From Termitomyces sp. T153 (Eukaryota > Basidiomycota > Agaricomycetes > Agaricales > Lyophyllaceae), in contig JACKQL020000128.1 in assembly GCA_018296165.2 (NCBI GenBank), forward strand, positions 1-64,000: a stretch of 64,000 nucleotides of DNA. The letters run 5' to 3'. The notes under the pieces are model-generated. The model searched no databases, had not been told where the DNA came from, and was given only the letters and a program-made list of their open reading frames with translations. Made by a program: the position numbers and the translations under genes. Positions 56,173-64,000 of the stretch are shown piece by piece (position 1 is the first letter of the stretch; every line of letters starts with the position of its first letter).

Positions 56173-57492
56173 ATGGGAAAATTCTCTATGACTTCGTTCA
56201 TCTGGCAACAGCTCTCCAGAGTCCCACCGCCCGAGAGTGTAGATCTCATAGGCAAGACCGTTGTGGTGATAGGGGCCAACACTGGCATTGGGTTCGAAGT
56301 ATCAAAGCACTCTGCCCTCATGAAACCCGCTCGCTTAATTCTGGCATGTAGAAGCAAATCGAAAGGCGAGATTGCCCTCGAGAGTATGTGCTGAAATTTT
56401 CGCCGATCCCAGAATTCATATGCCAACACTCGACGCCAGAATTGAACAAGGAGACCGGATATGAAACAGCTGAACTCTGGATGCTTGATCTGAGCGAGTT
56501 TTCATCTGTTATCGCGTTCGCAGACAGATTTGAAAAAGAATGTGGGAGACTGGATTATCTTGTCGAGAACGCTGCAGTGTCGACCAAGACTTATGCCATA
56601 ACCAAGGATGGCTTTGAGCAAACGTTTGCATGGACATTCTTTCTTCCGTATATTATCCCTTACCTCACTTTCCCTTCACAGAATCCAAGTCAACTGTTTG
56701 TCCCTTTTCCTTCTCGCGCTGCGGTTGCTTCCTACAATGATCAAAACTGCAAGCGAGCACTCTACTCGACCTCGGTTGGTGATCGTTACTAGCGAAGTCC
56801 ACTTCTGGTCCACAATTGCAAACAATCCGAATGGTCTTTTAGGCAGTCACAAGAATATCTACAAGACTCTGAGCAGCGAGGAATATTGTAATAAGAAGTA
56901 CGCCCTGTCCATTCTCAATAACGTCTCTCGCTTTTCACCTCAAAACATCCCAGTTTCTCTTCTAGATACTTTGATTCAAAGCGTACGTGAACCGGATATT
57001 TTAATAATTGCACCCACAATTCACCAGCCCGCAGTCCTCGATATCTTTTTCCACCGCGCACTGGACGAAAGACTCGGTCCCACCTCTCCAGTGGTTGTGA
57101 ACGGTGTCAACCCCGGTTTCTGCCACTCTGAACTACTACGCGAGGCGTCTGGAATGAGCGCAGTATATATGTGGTTTATGAAAAAGGCGATTGCGCGAAC
57201 GGCAGAGCAGGGTAGCAGGCAGCTTTTGTACGCTGCTCTGGCAGGAGCTGGCAGTGAAGATGACAAGTTCCGTGGGGCGTATATCTCGGCGACGCAGATT
57301 TCGGAGGCCAGTGATTTCGTGCTTGAGTCGCATGAGTTGCAGGATAAGCTCTGGGTACGTTTATCGTATTGGGATCTGTTCGTCTGCGGCGTAAGGCTTA
57401 TTGGAACGTTGTAGGCAGAAGTCGTGGACATTCTCGGTGAGGTTGATCCGCGTATTGACGAAATCGTCAAAAAGTACCTCGTAAATGGATAG
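56173..57492 (+). CDS. Short-chain dehydrogenase/reductase, retinol-dehydrogenase-like
   Basis: ATG 56,173, stop TAG 57,490-57,492. Six exons (56,173-56,383; 56,440-56,623; 56,682-56,897; 56,966-56,982; 57,035-57,354; 57,415-57,492) give exactly 342 codons including the stop. The Rossmann motif is GKTVVVIGANTGIGFEVSK (TGxxxGxG), followed by LACRSKSKGE, WMLDLSEFSSV, LDYLVENAA (in place of NNAG) and IQVNCLSLFLLALRLLP. The catalytic YFDSK (YxxxK) is created by a 17-nt micro-exon and continues as LLDIFFHRALDERLG, then VNGVNPGFCHSELLRE. NAD(P)-dependent oxidation or reduction of a small alcohol or ketone is expected; the substrate is unknown. The annotation differs greatly if the micro-exon is missed, because the open unspliced frame hides the loss of the active site. 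Confidence 0.88.
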
Positions 57493-57499
57493 AGTATAC

Positions 57500-60068
57500 C
57501 TGCGTTTCCTTCATCTTGTTCGATAAAGATGACATTGTCTAGGCTGAAGCACATTTTACATCTCAATTATATACAATATTATTCTCATGCATATTCAAAG
57601 AATCTTTCCCTTGAATCCATGCCTTCCCGCCATCTCAATGCATATCTTCTTCCAATATTAAGCAGATTGCCTTCTGGCGGCTTGTCACTCATACTGGATT
57701 GCTAAGACTTCGTGTTATACAACTTCCTGAAACAGAGCGCAGTGACTATGTCACCTGTATTTAGCTTCCGCCACGAGCCGTTGTTTATGTGTCATGGCAC
57801 AACTGAGTATTCTCTCCATACCGCGACGAGTCTGGTGTCGATAGGGATAAGAGTAGTGCTGCTTCTTCATTTTTGCATCATCTCAAAGACACCATCCGCA
57901 ACATCGACCTCTGGCAATTGGCATGTTTAGTTCGCACATCCGTCAAAGATACACTGCAAAGTATGCATTGTTGAGGAAAGAAAATCTTGGAAGATTGGAA
58001 GTTTCCCCAGTGAACATGCGAAGCCACGACACTTGTTACAGCGAAGGAGTTCCTCCATAGGCTAAAATAAGTCTCTACCCCGATTGTATTCGGAACGACT
58101 CAAATGGAAGCATTATACCAAGAGCTAGCTTGGAAGTGGCTATTAGAAAGTCAACGAATATATTCTTTTACACGAGCGGGTTTCTCCTACTTGCATAGTG
58201 CAGACCGGAGATGGATCATATAGCACGGATGTTCATCGACTCGACCTTGTGCGATCGTATCATCTTGTAGCCTATCCGATTGATCATAGAATGAGTTCAG
58301 ATGTTCAGTGATTGCTTGAACAATAGCAGTGAAAGCGAGAATAGTTGTGTGAGTGCAAAAAGTGGAACGACGAACTGCAACCCCAGCTCACAAGGGACTA
58401 ACAAAATCACTCGACATTCATTCAAGCAACGCAACAGAGGTCCGATGGAGTACAAGACGCGTACAAAGATATTGATCGTGGCTATGACGTCGATCGCGCG
58501 AGTACACCTTAAGTTGACGGACATAGATATACTTCGAGTAGTCCTAAGTGACGGTAGCTGATTTTGGAATGAAAAAAACTTGTTCCATTCACGTCTGGGC
58601 TCTAGTGAAGTCAGACGTAACACACACGGATCATCGGATATTGATGCAATCGAGGGGACAGAACGACTGTACGTGTGCAATATCCCGTCCTAGGGAGAAG
58701 GTCAACGAGATAAGAAGGAGACTCAACGAAACAGACCGATGAGCACAATCCATTTTAATCCAATTCTACCTCAAGGTGTTGGCGAACAAATGCCACACCA
58801 GCTATCGAGCTCCTGCCAAACGACAGTATTGATATAGCCTCAAGTTGGGAATTCCTTCAGATTATCCCGAGTATCCATCGGTCCACTCCATTATTAGGTA
58901 TGTCGTAGACAGGAATCCTCTGGACACAAAGGCGAATGTCCGTAGTTCAAAGATCTGCAATGCAAAGAGAACGATAAGCATGGGGTTCGACAGAAAGAAC
59001 GATCTCGTCACCACCTCTGCTGGTCTAGGGCCTAGTTTGTGTCAAGATGCTATCTCCTTTCCATGTCAAATATCCTTTATTGTTAGGTTATTTCGGTAAA
59101 TGCTTGAAGAAAGAGAGACCATTAGTGCGCAAGAATGATACAGATGAAAAAGTAATAGAAAAAGGAAAACGTTGGGGCCATGACTAGGCACAGAGAAAGC
59201 AAAACAGAAGTATTCCCAAACAGCTCCTAGAACCAGGATTTCTCATTTATCCATCCACGAGTCAAGACTTGCATTCAAGTTCGCGGCGGCTCGACACAGT
59301 ACTGGCGAGCCAAAGAGGGGGATATAGCGAGAAAAAGAATCGGTGGAGCAACTTTAGTCCGTCCTAACTCGTTTTATAACGTGAATACCCATCCAGCTTT
59401 CTACGCCATTTGCCTTAGGCGCAGTCGGAGGTGGGCGTTCTAATGTGGGATCACGTGATGTAGAATGGAGGGAGAAAAAAAACGGGATTTTGTTCACCTA
59501 TTTGCTTGAACGTCTGCTTGCAATCTGGCCGCTCAAAATAGGGAATCTCGGCTTCCAGGATGCTAATCTTGCCCCATTCTTTGTTGGAACAAACAGACGT
59601 TGAAGGGAAGGGTGTTAGTATGCGTGGCGAGAAGGATGAGACAAGAAAAGAAAGGAGGGGCGAGGGCGACAGTAGGTATTGATGCAGAAGCAGGTGCGGT
59701 TGGATTCCCAGGTGTTCAAAAGGAATGGAATAAACGATTTGAGTGCTCACAAAACGCCCTTCAAAAAATCTCAAACCAAAATTTGTCATTGCTCGACACG
59801 TCCGAGTGTGAGTCTCTCGTTCAAGGATCTACATCGTTTGAGTCATGCCTATTTCGGTGGAGTTTGAGAAAAGGAGAGGTTACTCATTACATCCCGTTCA
59901 TCTTCGCAAGGAATGATTGGGATCGCGATGGGAATGATTGAAGGATGAAGAGTCACGAGCCCGGTTTCAAGAAGAAGGACACAGGTTCGTATAGATGAGT
60001 AGCATTGTATGGGAGAACACTGGAAGTGAGAAGTTATGCTGATGAGATACAACAGGGTATCAGCATGC
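57500..60068. other. Intergenic, nothing supported
   Basis: No gene can be supported. A minus-strand frame at 59,451-59,789 contains KEWGKISILEAEIPYFERPD and QTFKQIG next to a possible donor, but no partner exons were found, and the plus-strand frame opposite is equally open. No repeat was seen apart from the array that follows. Confidence 0.4.
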
Positions 60069-60553
60069 GTGATTGGACGATACTCACCAACTGAACTTGA
60101 AATGAGAGAAAAACCAAGTTCAAAAATGTACTATAAGTCAAGGATATAGGTCTAGCAGACAGAATGTGATTGGACGATACTCACCAACTGAACTTGAAAT
60201 GAGAGAAAAACCAAGTTCAAAAATGTACTATAAGTCAAGGATATAGGTCTAGCAGACAGAATGTGATTGGACGATACTCACCAACTGAACTTGAAATGAG
60301 AGAAAAACCAAGTTCAAAAATGTACTATAAGTCAAGGATATAGGTCTAGCAGACAGAATGTGATTGGACGATACTCACCAACTGAACTTGAAATGAGAGA
60401 AAAACCAAGTTCAAAAATGTACTATAAGTCAAGGATATAGGTCTAGCAGACAGAATGTGATTGGACGATACTCACCAACTGAACTTGAAATGAGAGAAAA
60501 ACCAAGTTCAAAAATGTACTATAAGTCAAGGATATAGGTTTAGCAGACAGAAT
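60069..60553. repeat. Five tandem copies of a 97-bp unit
   Basis: Copies start at 60,069, 60,166, 60,263, 60,360 and 60,457, each with GTGATTGGACGATACTCACC. They are almost identical; the fifth differs by one base (GGTTTAGC for GGTCTAGC). Each unit carries an inverted repeat, arms TGAACTTG and CAAGTTCA around a 15-base A-rich loop. The copies are directly contiguous, without spacers. Confidence 0.97.
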
Positions 60554-63500
60554 GCATGGGGTGTATATGGAGGGCCACCAGAAGGAAAGGATTTGGCAGA
60601 TTCGCGTGGCAGATTGTGGGTCCACACGTTGGCAGATTGTGGGTTATTGACGTTTATGAGCAGATTGGTTCGACTTTGTTCTCGGACCATCGGGCATCCG
60701 ACTTATACAACCGCCTCTCCCGAGCTCGACATCGTAAAGGGGTATCTTTGTTGCCTCGTAAGCCCATTTCCTATTCAGGAAATTTCTGCATCCAAGACGT
60801 ATGAGGTCTCGAATTACGCATCGAATTCTGCCTCTCTCCTCGCGTCTGGATACCCAAATATCGAATTGGGAGGTGTTTATGGCAGTTTTGCCCGCAGGAT
60901 AGGCCATTCCTTCTTCCCTTTCATTCGCCTCCCTGTCATTGTTGAACATGGTTTGAATTAATTTCTGCAGATATTGTCACGCAAGGTATCATAACTTGGA
61001 TAGAAGGCTTTCTCAGATATCTATCCTGTTATGTCGTCTAACTTTGAGCCTCAAAGGAGAAGAAACGATTGATATTCGACACAGATAACTTTGTGAGGTC
61101 CAATAGTCGCCCTTATTGTATGTTGAGGAAATTATCCAGGTCGAAAATTCGGACCAAGTAGTGATGCAAACTTGCGGCGCCAACAACATCTACAGAGCGT
61201 GGAGGGGATGGGAGGTAAATAGTTATCGAATCTAGTACGGTGATACCACATCGGGGACTTTAAGCGCCTGGTACTCCTTCTCAAATAACCCTCGCCGACT
61301 CTGCCACTTTTCATCTCATTATTTTGCCCCCACCTTACCTGTTTTGGAAACTGCTGAAGGCTTGGTTACCCAGAAAAGTAGCACGCAATCAGGTGAATCA
61401 TTTCAATACGTATCTAGATACTGTGTCATCCTTCTCATGATTCCAGACATCAAGTCCGTCTGCTATACTACATTGCATCCTCGTCTGATCCATTTCTAGA
61501 ACGTACTGGTTGAAGATTTCCTGTTCTTTGTGGCATCGGCACTTGTTGAGTTACCAGCTGTCCTGGTGTCCTAGCTAAATTGTCCTCCAGTACTGAATAA
61601 TGATTTGGTTTTCACTCAGTCAGACGAAATAAATTGCTACGATATGCAATCTCGGAAGAGAATTCACCACTTCTTGGGATCAGTCATGACCCGTGTCGAT
61701 ATGAAACAAATATTGTGGTACACGTGTACAAGAAGACAGAGTCAACGAATCAGGTCGTTCCAGCCGTCGAAACAAGGCGTATAAAACGTTAGAGAGGCAT
61801 TCCCCCGACATGAATGCACCCTATAACATGATACCTGCGCGATCAATGTCAAGTTCAGCCATGCAAAGAAAATGTGATCACGCTCACCATGATCGGCCAT
61901 CATAGGCGAGACCACAACCATGATCGATCCTTTGTGGTCCTCGTCAACAGGACTAAGTCTCTAAAAATTACCAGCGTTTCAACAAGACGATTTATACGAC
62001 GTTAAGAATGCCTACTTCTCTGACTCGGAGAGCATGGAGGTGACCGCCAATAGGTTTATACGGATGGTACTTGCACGATCGAAGGGCACTGTAAACCTGA
62101 GAGGGTATTTTTCCAGGCGAAGGACAATCCAGCGGACTGGAACTATGAATTGGATGGATTCCCAGCCTGCGCAAGGCATTGTTTCGAGACTGAACGAAGC
62201 GGTCCATGTAATGCATAGATAATGAACAACGAAGTCTTTGACAGTCGACGTGCCTTTGTGGAATATATCACCGGCTTATCCTTCCCACACAGAATTCGGA
62301 CACTCCCGATTACATTTCAGATGATTTGCCGTGGAGCTTCTTGTCCGATGGAAATGTTGCCTGACCGATTTTGTCAGGCTGATCTCCCTTTTAGTGAGGA
62401 CATTCGGAGCGGAGACATACAGCTTTCCTTCTCATCGATCAAGCCTGAGTGGAAAAGAAAGTAAGACCAGGTGAATTCACACGGGTGGACTTGAACAGAT
62501 GTGACATGATCATGTACCACCTTGTCAACATGATCATGTCCTACCTTGTCAAATTCACAAGGATGGATATAGAAGATTCCGTCTTGGTGCTTCGACTGTG
62601 GCGCCAATTGCCGGAAATGAATCCCCGTGCAGTTCCCTGTGTGCTTCCAAGAATGTAACGACGGGGAACTTATAGGATCTGTCCATATTCCATAGTTTTG
62701 GTCGAGAGCCAATCAAGCCCTTCGGTATCACCAGCTAAAGATGGTCCTTACCGGTGCAGTGAGAAGATGCCTCTATCTTCACCAGTTTCTCTCAATGTCA
62801 TAACAAATGTTTGGCACAAGGTGCACGATGTTTTCAACGAAGTGCTTTCTTTGAGCCTCTATCGAAGACCGACGTTGACGAGAGTTTTTGCGTCCACAGT
62901 CCGACTCGGATTCATCGGCATGAGAATAGGGGCAGAGGCTCCGTCTGTTTCGACAAGAAACATGATCTAGCAAAGACAATAAAGACTTTTTCGTCACACA
63001 TCGTAGATAATAGTGATCGTTCTATGATCCGGAGGCACCATCTACACTATGTAAGGTTAGCTGAGAATGTGAAGGCAGGGTCTTCAAAGAACGCGCTTCC
63101 ATTGGCGTGGGAAATCCACAAAACATCATGCACCAGACGAAGGCCGCCGAAGACTTTTAAGGGTGTATGGTCAACTTCCTGTAACGGACGCCCATGATGG
63201 CCGTCGCGATCTTATCAGTATCGCATAGATACTGAAGTCAACCAGGGTCGATCGAGCGGCAGTTGGGAGTCGTCGACGACGCCCGGAGAATCGTGATGCA
63301 CAAGAGAGCAATCACAAGATACAATAGAAGAACACGATGAGCGAAAAAATATTGATCGTCATTATATTCTTGGTAGAGAACTATGTGGTCGAGACGGGAT
63401 GAAGATATTTAGAATAACAGGAAACTCGGGAAAGATCTAGAAGGATAGATATGGGTCAGTGTAGGTAAAAATGATAGATTGCATCGTCTCTCAATATGAA

Positions 63501-64000
63501 AGAACTTGGAGAAAGATCAAACGATAAAGGGACAGAATGACAGAACGATCAATAGTGCTGCAACAAGCGACGAAATACCCAAATACCTATGCGCGGCTTC
63601 CGGCTCGCGACAAAGATTTGACCCGGCACAGTTTGAACGAAGATTGAGTCAAGGAGTGGGATCTGGCGGACCTCAATTTCGGTGTAGCAGCAGGGTTGGT
63701 TCTTCAACGTTCTATGACACGAATATCCTTCCAGCTGACGATGCCGTCGCCCATAGCCGACTTGAGCCCATGCAACCATGACATTGACAAGTGATGTCGA
63801 GTTCGAGAAAGAAAAAAAAAACGAATGCAAATCCAACACCAGAAAAAACTACGAAATTATCAAGGAAAAGGCAGGAAATCGGCTCGATGTTGAAGGATGC
63901 GGTGCGGCCATGGATGTGATTTGACCGCGGTCTGTCCTTGGAGTTTTGGCTTCGAGGATGTCGATTATGCATTGTTGTCAAAGCAGGAGCACGAGAGTAC
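60554..64000. other. Intergenic, nothing supported
   Basis: No supported gene. Plus-strand frames near 60,593-60,961 and 62,698-63,197 are open for about 120 codons but carry no splice-consistent neighbours or family motifs. A small local repeat around 62,507-62,560 contains two ATGATCATG words next to ACCTTGTCAA. The right edge (63,800-64,000) is non-coding as far as I can see. Confidence 0.4.

Noticed and set aside
60069..60553. CRISPR-like array
   Set aside because: Repeats are contiguous without variable spacers, and the host is a eukaryote.

Overview
The window is nuclear DNA of a filamentous basidiomycete. Genes are interrupted by many short GT-AG introns (mostly about 45-60 nt). The families present are typical of Agaricomycetes: a TKL kinase with an MLKL-like N-terminal bundle, a fungal G-alpha, a membrane-anchored A1 aspartic protease, an OrsD/RecQ-type helicase, a JmjC-like protein and a small ricin-B-type lectin. 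A Rhizoctonia-like (Ceratobasidiaceae) source is an inference from the lectin and the kinase type only. I saw no tRNA, rRNA, CRISPR array or organellar sequence.

Layout. 0-9.4 kb holds a gene remnant, a secreted repeat protein, a large MLKL-like/TKL kinase gene on the minus strand, and broken duplicates of that kinase and of ATG4. 9.8-12.9 kb is a JmjC-like gene butted against the 3' end of a decayed ATG4 pseudogene (12.8-15.7 kb). 16.6-30.3 kb is an accessory block, probably one selfish or subtelomeric unit. It contains an AT-hook protein, a tandem array of about 215 bp units, a C2H2 protein, an acidic orphan and a giant OrsD-RecQ helicase. 30.7-35.9 kb is AT-rich, almost free of CpG and without convincing genes. 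35.4-36.7 kb holds three minisatellite families that end exactly at a truncated RING-CH pseudogene. 38.7-43.4 kb returns to ordinary genes (aspartic protease, G-alpha). 43.5-56 kb is gene-poor, with degenerate tandem repeats, a broken membrane-protein gene and an intact lectin gene. 56.2-57.5 kb is an intact short-chain dehydrogenase. 57.5-64 kb has only a 97 bp tandem repeat that I can support.

Main points. (1) The C2H2 protein at 21.0-22.6 kb appears to be a helicase-less paralogue of the OrsD-RecQ helicase at 24.6-30.3 kb: both share an N-terminal HxD..TG..PCP module and a C-terminal CYxCWxP zinc module. The two flank an acidic orphan in a compact divergent/convergent arrangement. (2) Single-copy-type genes here (ATG4, RING-CH, a membrane glycoprotein) are broken, while the accessory genes keep open, spliceable frames. 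(3) The non-genic DNA next to the helicase shows extreme CpG loss. A repeated CACGTG palindrome there appears as both CATGTG and CACATG, which points to deamination of methylated CpG.

Gene models were assembled by eye from reading frames and splice signals. Start codons and some intron edges are uncertain where stated.
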